DNA from: Williamsia serinedens
Lineage (GTDB): Bacteria; Actinomycetota; Actinomycetes; Mycobacteriales; Mycobacteriaceae
Reading direction: 5' to 3'
Length of the DNA: 64,000 nucleotides
NCBI RefSeq assembly: GCF_024171725.1
Contig: NZ_JAMTCG010000007.1
Location: 335,195 to 399,194 of the forward strand
A program made the position numbers and the translations under genes. Below the pieces are notes generated by a model. That model was not told where the DNA came from and ran no database searches. It saw only the letters and a list, made by a program, of their open reading frames with translations. Shown here in pieces: positions 8,673-18,186 of this stretch; the first letter of the stretch is position 1; every line of letters starts with the position of its first letter.

Positions 8673-9325
8673 CAGTAGAACAGCGGACGATAACGTCCCG
8701 AGTACCGCAGTGCGTCGGGGTTGCGGGTGGCGAACGGCTTCGCCGGGTTGCCGCCGACCACCTCGAGTTCGCCGACGTCCTTGTTGACCATCGACTGCGC
8801 GGCCACCACACCGCCGCGGCCGACACGGCACGGAAGCAACAGCGCGCGGGTGCCGATCCAGGCGTAGTCCTCGATGATCATCGGCTTGGGCAGCGGCAGG
8901 AAGTCGGGGTCGTTGATGTCGTGCCCACCGCCGAGCAGGTGGGTGTCGCTGGCGATCACGACGTTGTCGCCGATGAGGATGCCCGCCCGCGCGTCGAGGA
9001 CGCAGCGGAAGCTGACGTTGCTGTTCTCGCCGATGGTCAGGTACGGCAGGTCGAACACCGTCGTCCCGCGCAGCACCGTCGATCCCTTGCCGATCTTCGC
9101 CCCGAAGAGCCGCAGCCACGCGAGTCGGATGGTGTGGCTGGGGATGTAGGTGATCAGCAGGTTGTACCCGACCAGCCCGATCCGGTTGTAGAGCTTCTGG
9201 GCGAGGCTGATGTCCTGCATCTTGTACTTCTTCACCACCTCGCCGTCGACGACCGTCTCGGACATCTTCGGCGGCGGCGGGGTGCGCAGGGCACGGGTGT
9301 ACTTGTCGTCGGCTTGCGTGGTCAC
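8672..9325 (-). CDS. Left-handed beta-helix acyltransferase
   Basis: A 217-residue protein whose second half is a hexapeptide-repeat beta-helix: repeated [LIV]-G-x4 rungs run from GAKIGKGSTVLRG through IGDNVVIASDTHLLGGGHDI to GGNPAKPF. The loop with THLLGGGHD corresponds to the catalytic His region of WcaF/NodL/maltose acetyltransferase-type enzymes, which acetylate sugars using acetyl-CoA. The N-terminal 60 residues are a charged extension plus an amphipathic helix. It is the first gene of the coupled operon running down to 5213. Likely role: O-acetylation of the repeat unit of the exported polysaccharide (inferred). Confidence 0.78.
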   Translation of the reverse strand: MTTQADDKYTRALRTPPPPKMSETVVDGEVVKKYKMQDISLAQKLYNRIGLVGYNLLITYIPSHTIRLAWLRLFGAKIGKGSTVLRGTTVFDLPYLTIGENSNVSFRCVLDARAGILIGDNVVIASDTHLLGGGHDINDPDFLPLPKPMIIEDYAWIGTRALLLPCRVGRGGVVAAQSMVNKDVGELEVVGGNPAKPFATRNPDALRYSGRYRPLFY

Positions 9326-9383
9326 GCCTCGGGGGCTCCTGTTCGTGCGGGGACCGGGGGGCGGCTCGTGGCCGTGGTCAGCA

Positions 9384-9404
9384 CACCACGTCCGCGCCGT
9401 GGTG
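9384..9404. terminator. Hairpin between two polysaccharide genes
   Basis: CACCACG and CGTGGTG form a perfect 7-bp stem around a 7-nt loop in the 108-bp gap between the glycosyltransferase ending at 9434 and the acyltransferase starting at 9325. No U-tract follows. It may attenuate transcription from the upstream glycosyltransferase gene into the operon. Confidence 0.4.
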
Positions 9405-9433
9405 GCGAGAGTCGGGTGTGGGGGCGTGCGGGA

Positions 9434-10609
9434 TCAGGCGACCGAGCTGTCGAGTCCCTCGACGATGTCGTGCAGCTGGGCGGCGAAATGGGCGTCGCTG
9501 AACCGCGACACGTGGTCGACGATCTTCTCGGCGTCCCAGGTCATCGACTCGAAGCGGCTCATCGCGGCACGGATGGCCAGTGGTTCGGGATCGTCGAAGT
9601 ACACCGCGGTGATGTCCTCCTCCGCGGTGTCGAGGAAGCCGCCGAACCGCAGGAGGATGGAGGGCTTGCCGTGCGCGGCGCCCTCGAGCGGGGTGAGGCC
9701 GTAGTCCTCGTAGCTCGCCGCCATCACCGCCGTGCAGTGCTTGTACAGCCACCCGACCTGACGGTCGGTCAGGTCGGAGACCATCGTGACGTTGTCGGGC
9801 TTCGACGCCAGGAGCCGATCGCGTTCCGGGCCGCGGCCGACGACCACGAGCCGACGGTCGGTGCCCCGGAACGCATCGATGATCGCGTCGACGTTCTTGT
9901 ACGCGAGCAGTCGCGAGATGCACAGGTAGTACCCGTCGCCGGCGGAGACCAGACCCTCGACCTCCGGGACCGGCTCGAACTCGTCGGGCAGGTCCAGCGA
10001 CACCGGCGCCGGCAGCACGGGCGCCGTGATGCCGTAGGCCGAGGAGATCCGCTCCCGGACGACGTTGGAGTTCGCGTAGTAGCTGTCGCAGCGTAGGGCC
10101 GCGCGACGATCCCAGCGTTTGAGGCTGGAGGACATGACGGTGAGCGCCACCTTCTTCATCCAGCTCGCCTGCTCGCCCAGGTAGGACTGCTCCTGGTAGA
10201 GCCACCGTGCGGGCGAGTGGCAGTAGACGACCTTGCGGCCGTCGGTCGGGAAGGCGTGCGCCCAGCCGCTCGAGCTGGCGATCACGATGTCGGCGTCGGG
10301 CCGGACCCACGACGACGCGAAGGGCAGCAGCGGCAGCGCGGCCCGATGGTTGCGACGCAGGAAACCCAGGCGGTTCATCGGGGACACGCGGATGTCCATG
10401 TCGGAGAACTCGGGATAGGTGTTCTCCGGGTCGAACAGGGTCGTGTAGATGACCGCGTCCGGGAAGGCGCGGGCGATCGACAGGACGACCTTCTCCGCGC
10501 CGCCGCGTTGCGTCAGATAGTCGTGCGCGATCGCTATCCGCGGACGCACAGATCCGTCGACGCTCCCCGAACGGGTGCGGCGACGGACCTTCGAGCCGGT
10601 GACGCTCAT
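9434..10609 (-). CDS. Glycosyltransferase, GT4 family
   Basis: A 391-residue GT4 enzyme. HDYLTQRGGAEKVV after the first strand is the classic N-terminal glycine loop of this family. The C-terminal domain starts at YYLCISRLLAYKNVD and contains VVVGRGPERDRL, then a conserved acidic loop MAASYEDYGLTPLEGAAHGKP, whose EDYGLTPLE matches the EX7E donor motif. Similar enzymes transfer mannose or other sugars from nucleotide donors in envelope glycan assembly. It is separated from the acyltransferase operon by 108 bp with a hairpin and has its own long upstream region, so it may be transcribed separately. The ATG start at 10609 is followed by a basic N-terminus. Confidence 0.78.
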   Translation of the reverse strand: MSVTGSKVRRRTRSGSVDGSVRPRIAIAHDYLTQRGGAEKVVLSIARAFPDAVIYTTLFDPENTYPEFSDMDIRVSPMNRLGFLRRNHRAALPLLPFASSWVRPDADIVIASSSGWAHAFPTDGRKVVYCHSPARWLYQEQSYLGEQASWMKKVALTVMSSSLKRWDRRAALRCDSYYANSNVVRERISSAYGITAPVLPAPVSLDLPDEFEPVPEVEGLVSAGDGYYLCISRLLAYKNVDAIIDAFRGTDRRLVVVGRGPERDRLLASKPDNVTMVSDLTDRQVGWLYKHCTAVMAASYEDYGLTPLEGAAHGKPSILLRFGGFLDTAEEDITAVYFDDPEPLAIRAAMSRFESMTWDAEKIVDHVSRFSDAHFAAQLHDIVEGLDSSVA

Positions 10610-10737
10610 GCCCTTGCCCCCTGTGTGGCCTCAAGGTCGAACAAACTGACGGTCCCACGACGCCGTTTGTGGCTTGCACCCACAACCCGCTCAGTGTCCC
10701 GTGTTCGGACCACATTGCGGAGCATTCGCCCCCGTTT

Positions 10738-10753
10738 CGTGATCATTATCACG
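10738..10753. promoter_or_regulatory. Perfect palindrome upstream of the glycosyltransferase gene, candidate operator
   Basis: CGTGATCATTATCACG has 6-bp perfect arms around CATT and is AT-rich compared with its surroundings. It lies 129 bp upstream of the glycosyltransferase start. The 10610-10923 gap otherwise holds only the tRNA promoter and no supported gene. The core GATAATGATC (minus strand) recalls Fur-type boxes, but the regulator is unknown. Confidence 0.4.
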
Positions 10754-10852
10754 GTCCGATGACCAACGCCTCTTGACGAAGGATGCGGCTGCCGACTTTC
10801 TTCCCGCCCCATCTTCACACTGCTAAGGATCAGCCGCCACCGCTCGCGCGGT

Positions 10853-10881
10853 TTGGAGGACCCGCACCCACCCGATAGAGT
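10853..10881 (+). promoter_or_regulatory. Predicted promoter for the tRNA-Asn/tRNA-Met pair
   Basis: TTGGAG (10853-10858) and TAGAGT (10876-10881) are separated by exactly 17 bp and end 42 bp before the first tRNA. This fits a housekeeping-sigma promoter for the two tRNAs. Confidence 0.5.
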
Positions 10882-10923
10882 CACTCCCGGCCGACGGCGG
10901 TGCAGACCGTCGCCGGACGACCT

Positions 10924-10999
<76 letters not shown>

Positions 11000-11006
11000 T
11001 CAGCCC

Positions 11007-11080
11007 GGGGCGGTAGCTCAGTCGGTCAGAGCCGCGGACTCATAATCCGTAGGTCGCGGGTTCGAGCCCCGCCCGCCCCA
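11007..11080 (+). tRNA. tRNA-Met (CAT), probably elongator
   Basis: Acceptor GGGGCGG pairs fully with CCGCCCC, discriminator A, no encoded CCA. The anticodon loop CTCATAA lies on a GCGGA/TCCGT stem, and the T-arm GCGGG/CCCGC has loop TTCGAGC. A fully paired acceptor end and the D-arm argue against initiator tRNA. A lysidine-modified Ile2 tRNA with CAT anticodon cannot be excluded by eye, but overall sequence resembles actinobacterial elongator tRNA-Met. Confidence 0.88.
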
Positions 11081-11175
11081 CTCCGCGAGCCCCTCCCCAC
11101 GTCGCGTGCCGTCGGCGCCCGTCCGGCAGGATGGAGGGTGCGACGTTCCGCCGCGACGACTGGGAGTTCTCACGC

Positions 11176-11418
11176 ATGGTCCGACTGTTGGCATTCCTCG
11201 GGGTCGGCTACGTGCTCGGCGCGAAGGCGGGTCGCCGCCGCTACGACCAGATCCACGGCGCCTACCAGGCCGTCACCGGATCCCCTGCCACCCGCAAGGC
11301 GATCGACGTCGGACGTCAGAAGCTGTCGCAGGCCATCAGCCCGACGGAGCCGCTCATCGAGGTCCACCAGATCGACGACGCCACCACGGTCTACGCCCGC
11401 CGCGACCCGCGCGACTGA
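11176..11418 (+). CDS. Small conserved actinobacterial protein with N-terminal hydrophobic segment
   Basis: An 80-residue protein starting MVRLLAFLGVGYVLGAKAGRRRYDQI. A short hydrophobic helix is followed by the AGRRRYDQI signature seen in YtxH-like small envelope proteins. The rest is amphipathic and ends with acidic and basic residues. The start at 11176 is preferred over 11131 because GGGAG lies about ten bases upstream and the hydrophobic segment begins there. It stands between the tRNA pair and dnaG, converging on dnaG across a short repeat array. Function unknown. Confidence 0.6.
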   Translation: MVRLLAFLGVGYVLGAKAGRRRYDQIHGAYQAVTGSPATRKAIDVGRQKLSQAISPTEPLIEVHQIDDATTVYARRDPRD

Positions 11419-11429
11419 GGCGCGGGGTC

Positions 11430-11498
11430 TCAGGCGCTCTGTCCCCCGCCGATCAGGCGCTCTGTCCCCCGCCGATCAGGCGCTCTGTCCCACCGTGG
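11430..11498. repeat. 23-bp tandem repeat copying the dnaG 3' end
   Basis: Two perfect 23-bp copies (11430-11452 and 11453-11475) are followed by a third, partly diverged copy (11476-11498) that is the native end of dnaG. Each copy carries the dnaG stop and the preceding Gly-Gln-Ser-Ala codons on the minus strand. The array fills the gap between the convergent small gene and dnaG. Confidence 0.85.
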
Positions 11499-13437
11499 GG
11501 TCCAGTGCCTGCTCCTGCAGGCTGCGCCGGTACGCCTCGAGGGCGACGAGATCCCCGAAGACCGCGTTGTAGCCGTCGGGGTCGTCCCGGGGTGACATCC
11601 GCTTGAGCCGGGACTTGATGTCGGCGACCTGCTCCCCCACCCAGATCTCCTGGAGCCGCGCGAGCACGCTGACGATGTAGCGCGGGATGCCGTCGTCGTC
11701 GACGGGCATCGGTTCGACGGCGAGTTCGGTGACGAGCGAGGTCAGCATCTCCCCCGCGGACGCGTCGTCACCGGACGACGCCGACGTCTCGGCCGCGCGG
11801 CTCACCGCGTCGACCCATTCCGCACCGCCCATGCCCGACCCGGTCCCGCCGACCTTCTCGATGGCCGCGCGGACGAGCGCGTACGCGGGCTCGGGGAAGC
11901 ACTCGGCGGGGAGCGAGTCGAAGACGGTGCCCGCGATGCCCGGGTACTGCAGGGCCGACTTGAGCGCTTCGCGTTGCGGCCACAGCCGGGGGTCGCCGGG
12001 GGCGGGACGAGCGGCGCCGGCGACACCGGCGGTCGGTCCGGCCCCGCGGACCGCTCCCCGCTGGCGTGCCTGGGTCCGGGCGAGGGAGCCGGTCGTCCCT
12101 GCGGCGGGTACGCCCGCGGTCTCCCGGACGCGCTGCAGCACCTGACGCTCGTCGTCCCAGCCGACCCAGCCGGCGAGTTGGCGGGCGTACTCGTCGCGCA
12201 GCGCGACGTCCTTGATGCGCGCGACGACGGGGACGGTCTCGCGCAGGGCGTGGACGCGGCCCTCCGCGGTCTCGAGGTCGTGCTGGGCGAGGACGGCCTT
12301 GATGGCGAACTGGAACATCGGCACCCGACGCGCCACGAGGTCACGGACTGCCGCGTCGCCCTCGCGCTGCCGGAGCTCACACGGGTCCATGCCGTCGGGC
12401 GCGATGGCCACGAACGTCTGTCCGGCGATGCTCTGTTCCCCCTCGAACGCCTTCAGCGCGGCCGCCTGTCCCGCGGCGTCACCGTCGAAGGTGTAGATGA
12501 CCTCACCGCGGAAGTAGGAGTCGTCCATGAGGAGTCGCCGCAGCAGCGCGAGGTGGTCGTCGCCGAACGCGGTGCCGCACGACGCGACGGCGGTGGTGAC
12601 GCCGGACAGGTGCATGGCCATGACGTCGGTGTATCCCTCGACGATGACCACCTGGTGGCCCTTGGCGATGTTCTTCTTGGCGTGGTCGAGACCGAACAGC
12701 ACCTGCGACTTCTTGTAGAGCATCGTCTCGGGCGTGTTCATGTACTTGCCCATGGTGTCGTCGTCGAACAGCTTGCGGGCCCCGAACCCGATGATGTCGC
12801 CGCCGAGGTTCCGGATGGGCCACAGCAGACGCCGACGGAACCGGTCGCGGGGACCGCGCTGACCCTGCACCGACAGACCGGCCGCCTCGAGCTCGGCGAA
12901 CTCGAACCCCTGCGCCAGGAGGGCCTTGGTCATCGCGTCCCAGGCGAGCGGGGCGAAGCCGCAGCCGAACAGGGTCGCGGCGGCGCCGTCGAAGTCGCGC
13001 TCCCGCAGGTAGTCGCGGGCGGGTTTGGCGTCCGGGGTGAGGAGCTGCTCGGCGTAGAACTTCTGCGCCGCGGCGTTGGCGGCGACGAGACGCGCGCGGG
13101 TGCCGCGATCGCGGGCGACGCTGGTGCCGCCGCCCTCGTAGGAGATGCGGTAACCGATGCGGTCGGCGAGTTGCTCGACGGCCTCGACGAACGAGATGTG
13201 CTCCTGCTTCTGCAGGAAGGTGTAGACGTCGCCGCCCTCGCCGCACCCGAAGCAGTGGAAGTGGCCGTGGTTCGGGCGGACGTGGAACGAGGGCGACTTC
13301 TCGTCGTGGAACGGGCACAGGCCCTTCAGGCTGTCGGCGCCGGCGCGACGCAGCGCGACGTACTCCCCGACGATGTCCTCGATCGCCGTGCGCTCACGGA
13401 TCTCCGTGATGTCGCGATCAGGGATTCGGCCGGGCAC
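11476..13437 (-). CDS. dnaG: DNA primase
   Basis: A 653-residue bacterial primase that synthesises RNA primers for the replisome. The N-terminal zinc-ribbon is visible as CPFHDEKSPSF followed by HCFGCGEGGD (about residues 42-70). The RNA-polymerase domain precedes the TOPRIM core with VIVEGYTDVMAMH (about 265-280) and the acidic TFDGDAAGQAA. The C-terminal helicase-binding region ends with DPTVGQSA. Length agrees with mycobacterial DnaG (about 640). The start MPGRIPDRDITEI is standard for the family. Gene order dnaG with dgt on the same strand matches Mycobacterium. The end of the gene is the template of the tandem repeat just downstream. Confidence 0.97.
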   Translation of the reverse strand: MPGRIPDRDITEIRERTAIEDIVGEYVALRRAGADSLKGLCPFHDEKSPSFHVRPNHGHFHCFGCGEGGDVYTFLQKQEHISFVEAVEQLADRIGYRISYEGGGTSVARDRGTRARLVAANAAAQKFYAEQLLTPDAKPARDYLRERDFDGAAATLFGCGFAPLAWDAMTKALLAQGFEFAELEAAGLSVQGQRGPRDRFRRRLLWPIRNLGGDIIGFGARKLFDDDTMGKYMNTPETMLYKKSQVLFGLDHAKKNIAKGHQVVIVEGYTDVMAMHLSGVTTAVASCGTAFGDDHLALLRRLLMDDSYFRGEVIYTFDGDAAGQAAALKAFEGEQSIAGQTFVAIAPDGMDPCELRQREGDAAVRDLVARRVPMFQFAIKAVLAQHDLETAEGRVHALRETVPVVARIKDVALRDEYARQLAGWVGWDDERQVLQRVRETAGVPAAGTTGSLARTQARQRGAVRGAGPTAGVAGAARPAPGDPRLWPQREALKSALQYPGIAGTVFDSLPAECFPEPAYALVRAAIEKVGGTGSGMGGAEWVDAVSRAAETSASSGDDASAGEMLTSLVTELAVEPMPVDDDGIPRYIVSVLARLQEIWVGEQVADIKSRLKRMSPRDDPDGYNAVFGDLVALEAYRRSLQEQALDPTVGQSA

Positions 13438-13495
13438 CCGACGAGTGTATTCGCTGCACCGACGTCCGCGGCCCGGCCGTGCCGGTCGACGCAGG

Positions 13496-14785
13496 TCAGG
13501 GAACCGGTGTCGCGACCTCGGGAGCGGCGCGGTCGTGCGATCCGGGGTGACCTGCGACGACCCCGCACACGGCCAGCGGCATCATCGTCGCCGCGAGGGC
13601 GATCAGCGGGACCGACCACCCGCCGGTGAGCGAGTGCAGCGCGCCCATCGCAATCGGCCCGGTGGCCGCGAGCAGGTAGCCGACGGTCTGGGCGGACGCC
13701 GACAGCGCCGTCGCCTCGACGGCGGAGGCGGTGCGCAGGTTCATCAACACCAGCGCCAGCGACAGTGCGCCGCCCTGCCCGAGCCCGACCAGCACGGCGC
13801 ACGGCCACGCACCGGCCGTGCCCGTGGTGAGCACCCCGACGATCCCCGCGGCGGCGAGGACGACCACGCTGACCGCGAGGAGACGCTGCGACCGCATCCG
13901 TGCCGCGAGCACCGGCACGCCCAGTGCCGTGACGATGCTGCTCACGCTCAGCACCGCGAAGATCAGACCGGCGGTGTCGGCATCGACGCCGCGGTCGCGG
14001 TAGATCGTGGGCAGCCACGCGACCGTGGCGTAGGCGAGCAGCGACTGGATCCCCATGAAACCGGTGATGGCCCAGCGCATCCGGGCGCCGAGGCCGACCG
14101 TGGGCGCCGTCGGCGACACGACGGGGCTCCCGGTCGGGCCGGGTGCCGCCCGGCGCAGCCCGCGCGCTCGACCGACGGTGAGGGCGGCCATCGCGACCGC
14201 GGCGAGCGCCGCCGGGACCGCCCACAGCCCCAGTCCCACACGCCAGTCGTCATCGACAGCCCGCGTCAGGGGTGGGGTGACACCGGACGCGATACCCGCG
14301 CTGACACAGATCAGGGCGGTCAGGAGACCGGTCATCGCGCCGATCCGGTGCGGGAACAGCAGCCGGATCAGGACGGGCCCCAGCACGTTCGCGACCGCGA
14401 TCCCGAGACCGCCGAGCAGTGTGCCGACGAGCAGGACCGGCCAGCCCGGGACGACACGCAGGGCGGTCCCGACGGCGAGGACGGCCATGGACACCGTCGC
14501 CACCCCCAGTGCCGAGAACCGCCGGGCCAGCCGCGGGGCAACGCTCGCGCCGAGGCCCAGGCACACCACCGGGCCCGTCGTCAGCAGCGCGACCTCGACG
14601 GCGTCGAGGTGGTAGCCGTCGCGGATCTCGTCGACGAGCGACGACGCGCTGCCGAACATCAGACGCAGGCTCACCCCGAAGGCGATGACGGCCGCGACCG
14701 CCAGGGCGCCCGCCCGCCAGACGTCGGACGCGCGGGGCGAGGAGGTCGGCTCCCCTGCGACGCGTTCCTGCACCGCGTCAGCCAA
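13496..14785 (-). CDS. Major facilitator superfamily transporter, CynX/NimT-like
   Basis: A 429-residue protein with twelve predicted membrane helices in two six-helix halves separated by a cytoplasmic loop rich in Arg/Pro near residue 215. [16 protein letters not shown] after helix 2 corresponds to the MFS loop 2-3 signature. The general pattern fits the cyanate/2-nitroimidazole transporter (CynX/NimT) branch, which includes drug exporters and small-anion carriers. It overlaps the dgt stop by 8 bp, so it is probably co-transcribed with dgt. Substrate cannot be assigned. Confidence 0.75.
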   Translation of the reverse strand: MADAVQERVAGEPTSSPRASDVWRAGALAVAAVIAFGVSLRLMFGSASSLVDEIRDGYHLDAVEVALLTTGPVVCLGLGASVAPRLARRFSALGVATVSMAVLAVGTALRVVPGWPVLLVGTLLGGLGIAVANVLGPVLIRLLFPHRIGAMTGLLTALICVSAGIASGVTPPLTRAVDDDWRVGLGLWAVPAALAAVAMAALTVGRARGLRRAAPGPTGSPVVSPTAPTVGLGARMRWAITGFMGIQSLLAYATVAWLPTIYRDRGVDADTAGLIFAVLSVSSIVTALGVPVLAARMRSQRLLAVSVVVLAAAGIVGVLTTGTAGAWPCAVLVGLGQGGALSLALVLMNLRTASAVEATALSASAQTVGYLLAATGPIAMGALHSLTGGWSVPLIALAATMMPLAVCGVVAGHPGSHDRAAPEVATPVP

Positions 14786-16079
14786 GGTGCGCCTGCGCCC
14801 CGGAGTTCTGGCGGTCGGTCCGTTCGAGTCGTCCCTCGGTCATCGACGCGATCTGGTCGACGACGACCCGCAACCGGGCGGCGTCGTCGGGGGCGTTCTC
14901 CCACTCGGGGACGAGCAACGGGTCGAGTCCGCCGGGCGCGGCGTGCCCGAGCCAGTCGGCGACGCGGTGGATGCGATCGCGCTGGCGCTCCTGATGGGCG
15001 CGGTGACGCTGGTCGGAGAAGATGAACTGCAGCGCGATGGTCTTGAGGACGGCGACCTCTGCCGCGACCAGCGGCGGGATCGACAGGTCCGCGGCCCGCC
15101 GGTCGACGGGGACGTCCCCCCAGGCGCGACGTGTCTGCGCGATGGCGGCCGAGGCGAACCGACCGACCAGCTCGCTCGTGAGGCGTTTGAGTGCGACGGA
15201 TCCGCGGAGGGTCCCGTCGTACCCGACCGCGTCGGCGACGACGTCGAGCGCTGCGAGCCGGCCCGCCGCCTCGACGAGCGCGTCGGCGTCGAGGCCGTCG
15301 AACTCACGGACACCGATCTCGGCCAACGCCGCCTGGTCCGACGGGTCGGCGAGCGTACGCAGGTCGATGCGACCGGCGATGACGCCGTCCTCGACGTCGT
15401 GCACCGAGTAGGCGACGTCGTCGGACCAGTCCATGACCTGTGCCTCGAGGCACCGCGCGGTGCCGTCGACACCATCACGCACCCAGGCGAGCACATGCGC
15501 GTTGTCGTCGTAGGCGCCGAACTTGCGGCCCGCCGCCGGGCGGGTCCACGGGTACTTCAGCGTCGCGTCGAGCGAGGCACGGGTCAGGTTCAACCCGACA
15601 CTGCGTCCGTCGGGCGCGAGCACCTTGGGCTCGAGGCGGGTGAGGATGCGCAGGTTCTGCGCGTTGCCCTCGAACCCACCGATCGCGGCAGCGACCTCGT
15701 CGAGTGCGCGTTCCCCGTTGTGGCCGTAGGGCGGATGGCCGATGTCGTGGGCGAGACCCGCCAGCTCGACGAGGTCGGGATCGCACCCCAGACCCGACGC
15801 GATGCCGCGACCGATCTGCCCGACCTCCAACGAGTGCGTCAGACGGGTGCGGGGCGTGTCGCCCTCGCGGGGACCGACGACCTGCGTCTTGTCGGCGAGG
15901 CGACGGAGTGCCGCGCAGTGCAGCACCCGCGCACGGTCCCGGGAGAAGTCGCCGCGGTCGTCGCTGTGGGTACCCGACAGGATCGAGGACTTGGGCGCCT
16001 CGTCGACCATCCGAGCACGCGCGTGGCCGTCGTAAACGACCGGCGCGGCACCCGTGTCGGAGGTCAGTCGGTCACCCAT
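14778..16079 (-). CDS. dgt: Deoxyguanosinetriphosphate triphosphohydrolase-like HD protein
   Basis: A 433-residue HD-domain dNTPase. The metal-binding residues are recognisable as [13 protein letters not shown] (first His), [16 protein letters not shown] (the HD pair plus a further His) and [13 protein letters not shown] (late Asp). Enzymes of this family hydrolyse dGTP or other dNTPs to nucleoside and triphosphate and so adjust nucleotide pools. Length and the neighbouring dnaG follow the Mycobacterium arrangement. Its start overlaps the stop of the cold-shock-domain gene by 16 bp. The C-terminus is polar and ends near the MFS gene start. Confidence 0.92.
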   Translation of the reverse strand: MGDRLTSDTGAAPVVYDGHARARMVDEAPKSSILSGTHSDDRGDFSRDRARVLHCAALRRLADKTQVVGPREGDTPRTRLTHSLEVGQIGRGIASGLGCDPDLVELAGLAHDIGHPPYGHNGERALDEVAAAIGGFEGNAQNLRILTRLEPKVLAPDGRSVGLNLTRASLDATLKYPWTRPAAGRKFGAYDDNAHVLAWVRDGVDGTARCLEAQVMDWSDDVAYSVHDVEDGVIAGRIDLRTLADPSDQAALAEIGVREFDGLDADALVEAAGRLAALDVVADAVGYDGTLRGSVALKRLTSELVGRFASAAIAQTRRAWGDVPVDRRAADLSIPPLVAAEVAVLKTIALQFIFSDQRHRAHQERQRDRIHRVADWLGHAAPGGLDPLLVPEWENAPDDAARLRVVVDQIASMTEGRLERTDRQNSGAQAHLG

Positions 16080-16549
16080 CCCCGCGCCACGGCGAAGTCG
16101 ACGACACGGCGCCGGATGGCGATGATCTGCGACGCGGTCAGCGTGCCGGACGCGTCGAGCAGCAGCTCGGTGAGCTCGTCGCTGAGGCCGGCGGCATCGG
16201 TCGGGCCGTCGCCGGCACGCGCGGGGCGCGGACGACGCTCGCGGTGGTCACCGCGGTCGCCGCGGTCACGCTGCGGGCGGTCGCGGTGATCGTCCCGGCG
16301 CTCGCGACCACCCGACGACGCGGGCGCGGCACCGGTGACCGAGACGTTGACCGCCTTCGACCCGCGGTCGGTGTCCTCGATCTCGAACTCGACCCGCGCA
16401 CCCGGCTTCAGGTCCGACTCGTCGACGTCGAGGTCGTTGATGTGCACGAACACGTCCGCGCCACCCGACTCCGGCGCCAGGAACCCGAATCCACGATTCG
16501 GGTCGTAATGCACCACCGTGCCCGACACGGGCCCGCCACCACTCACCAC
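16064..16549 (-). CDS. Cold-shock-domain protein with Arg/Asp-rich linker and C-terminal helical extension
   Basis: A 161-residue protein. The N-terminal 70 residues are an OB-fold cold-shock domain: [18 protein letters not shown] contains an RNP1-like RGFGF and DVFVHINDL the RNP2-like VFVH, so it should bind single-stranded RNA or DNA. A linker of Arg/Asp/Gly repeats follows (about 80-120), then a helical tail [16 protein letters not shown] that is not part of ordinary Csp proteins. The GTG at 16549 is chosen because GGAGAG lies eight bases upstream; the frame is open to 16606. It overlaps dgt. Possible role in RNA chaperoning; the tail's role is unknown. Confidence 0.72.
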   Translation of the reverse strand: MVSGGGPVSGTVVHYDPNRGFGFLAPESGGADVFVHINDLDVDESDLKPGARVEFEIEDTDRGSKAVNVSVTGAAPASSGGRERRDDHRDRPQRDRGDRGDHRERRPRPARAGDGPTDAAGLSDELTELLLDASGTLTASQIIAIRRRVVDFAVARGWVTD

Positions 16550-16642
16550 ACTCACCACTCTCCACACACGACACCCACGGTCGGGTCCGACTATCCCAGA
16601 CCCCACGCTGTGAGGGAAACGTGCCGCGGCGCCGCCGGGGCG

Positions 16643-18031
16643 TCAGCAGCCGAGCAGTTCTCCACCGAGGTAGGCCGCGACCTGGTCGAGCGCGATGCGC
16701 TGCTGGCTCATCGTGTCCCGCTCGCGCACGGTGACCGCCTGGTCGTCGAGGGTGTCGAAGTCGACGGTGACGCAGAACGGCGTGCCGATCTCGTCCTGCC
16801 GCCGATAGCGCTTGCCGATGCCCTGGGCGTCGTCGAACTCGACGTTCCAGTGCTTGCGCAGCTCGGCCGCGAGATCGCGGGCCTTCGGCGAGAGCTGCTC
16901 GTTGCGGGACAGCGGCAGCACCGCGACCTTCACCGGCGCGAGCCGACGGTCGAGCGCGAGCACGGTGCGGGTGTCGGTGCCGCCCTTGGCGTTCGGCACC
17001 TCCTCCTCCGTCAGCGCATCGACGAGGAACGCCATCAGCGAGCGCGTCAGACCGGCAGCCGGTTCGATGACGAACGGGGTGTAGCGCTCGCCGGAGGCCT
17101 GGTCGAAGAACGACAGGTCCTCACCGGAGTGCTTGCTGTGCGTCGAGAGGTCGAAGTCGGTCCGGTTGGCGACACCCTCGAGCTCACCCCAGGGGTTGCC
17201 CGAGAAACCGAACTTGTACTCCACGTCGACGGTGCGCTTGGAGTAGTGCGACAGCTTCTCCTGCGCGTGCTCGTAGAGGCGCAGGTTGTCCGGGTCGACG
17301 CCGAGGTCGACGTACCAGGCGAGCCGGTGGTCGATCCAGTACTGGTGCCACGTCTCGTCCTCGCCCGGCTTGACGAAGAACTCCATCTCCATCTGCTCGA
17401 ACTCGCGGGTGCGGAAGATGAAGTTGCCCGGCGTGATCTCGTTGCGGAAGCTCTTGCCGATCTGCGCGATGCCGAACGGCGGCTTCTTGCGCGCGGTGGT
17501 CATCACGTTCTTGAAGTTGACGAAGATGCCCTGCGCGGTCTCCGGACGGAGGTAGTGCAGGCCCTCCTCGTCGTCGACCGGGCCGAGGTACGTCTTCATC
17601 AGACCGCTGAACGCGCGCGGTTCGGTCCAGCTGCCGGGCTGACCGGTCTCCGGGTCGTTGATGTCGGCCAGACCGTTCTCCGGCGGGTGGCCGTGCTTGA
17701 GCTCGTAGGCCTCGATGAGATGGTCGGCGCGGTAGCGCTTGTGGGTGTGCAGCGACTCCACGAGCGGGTCGGAGAACACCTCGACGTGGCCCGAGGCCTC
17801 CCACACCTGCCGCGGCAGGATCACCGACGAGTCGAGTCCGACGACGTCGTCGCGGCTGGTGACCATGCTGCGCCACCACTGTCGCTTGATGTTGTCCTTC
17901 AGCTCGACCCCGAGCGGCCCGTAGTCCCACGCCGACTTGGTGCCGCCGTAGATCTCACCGCACGGGTACACCAGTCCCCTCCGCTTGCAGAGGTTGACGA
18001 CGGCGTCGACGCGATTGCTTGGTCCGGCCAC
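16643..18031 (-). CDS. glyQS: Glycyl-tRNA synthetase (alpha2 type)
   Basis: A 462-residue class II synthetase that charges tRNA-Gly. It starts with [21 protein letters not shown], as in bacterial dimeric GlyRS. Motif 1 lies around [15 protein letters not shown], motif 2 in [29 protein letters not shown], and motif 3 in [14 protein letters not shown]. The C-terminal anticodon-binding domain is from [13 protein letters not shown] to the end. GTG at 18031 gives the family length; GGAG lies 11 bases upstream. An open frame extends to 18382 but has no family similarity. It is divergent from smtB-zur, the same arrangement as in Mycobacterium. Confidence 0.95.
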   Translation of the reverse strand: MAGPSNRVDAVVNLCKRRGLVYPCGEIYGGTKSAWDYGPLGVELKDNIKRQWWRSMVTSRDDVVGLDSSVILPRQVWEASGHVEVFSDPLVESLHTHKRYRADHLIEAYELKHGHPPENGLADINDPETGQPGSWTEPRAFSGLMKTYLGPVDDEEGLHYLRPETAQGIFVNFKNVMTTARKKPPFGIAQIGKSFRNEITPGNFIFRTREFEQMEMEFFVKPGEDETWHQYWIDHRLAWYVDLGVDPDNLRLYEHAQEKLSHYSKRTVDVEYKFGFSGNPWGELEGVANRTDFDLSTHSKHSGEDLSFFDQASGERYTPFVIEPAAGLTRSLMAFLVDALTEEEVPNAKGGTDTRTVLALDRRLAPVKVAVLPLSRNEQLSPKARDLAAELRKHWNVEFDDAQGIGKRYRRQDEIGTPFCVTVDFDTLDDQAVTVRERDTMSQQRIALDQVAAYLGGELLGC

Positions 18032-18131
18032 GGTGGACAGCACTCCATGGGATCGAGGGGGTGGGGGAACCCGACCAGCGTAGTCGCGCCAGGACACCGA
18101 CCCCGACGCCGCCCACGACGACGCCGACGGC

Positions 18132-18168
18132 TTGACATGCCCCGCGGTGCATATGAGAATCGTTTCCG
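18132..18168 (+). promoter_or_regulatory. smtB-zur promoter with overlapping Fur/Zur-type operator
   Basis: A perfect -35 TTGACA (18132-18137) is followed after 17 bp by GAGAAT (18155-18160). The segment TGAGAATCGTTTCCG (18154-18168) matches the palindromic TGAnAATnATTnTCA type Zur box at most positions and covers the -10. A ribosome site AAGGAG at 18171-18176 follows. The operon's own products, SmtB and Zur, are the likely ligands. Confidence 0.55.
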
Positions 18169-18186
18169 ATAAGGAGCGTGGAGCGC

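Noticed and set aside
11007..11080. Initiator tRNA or Ile2 tRNA instead of elongator tRNA-Met
   Set aside because: The first acceptor pair is a normal G-C, unlike initiator tRNA; the Ile2 option cannot be excluded but overall similarity favours elongator Met.
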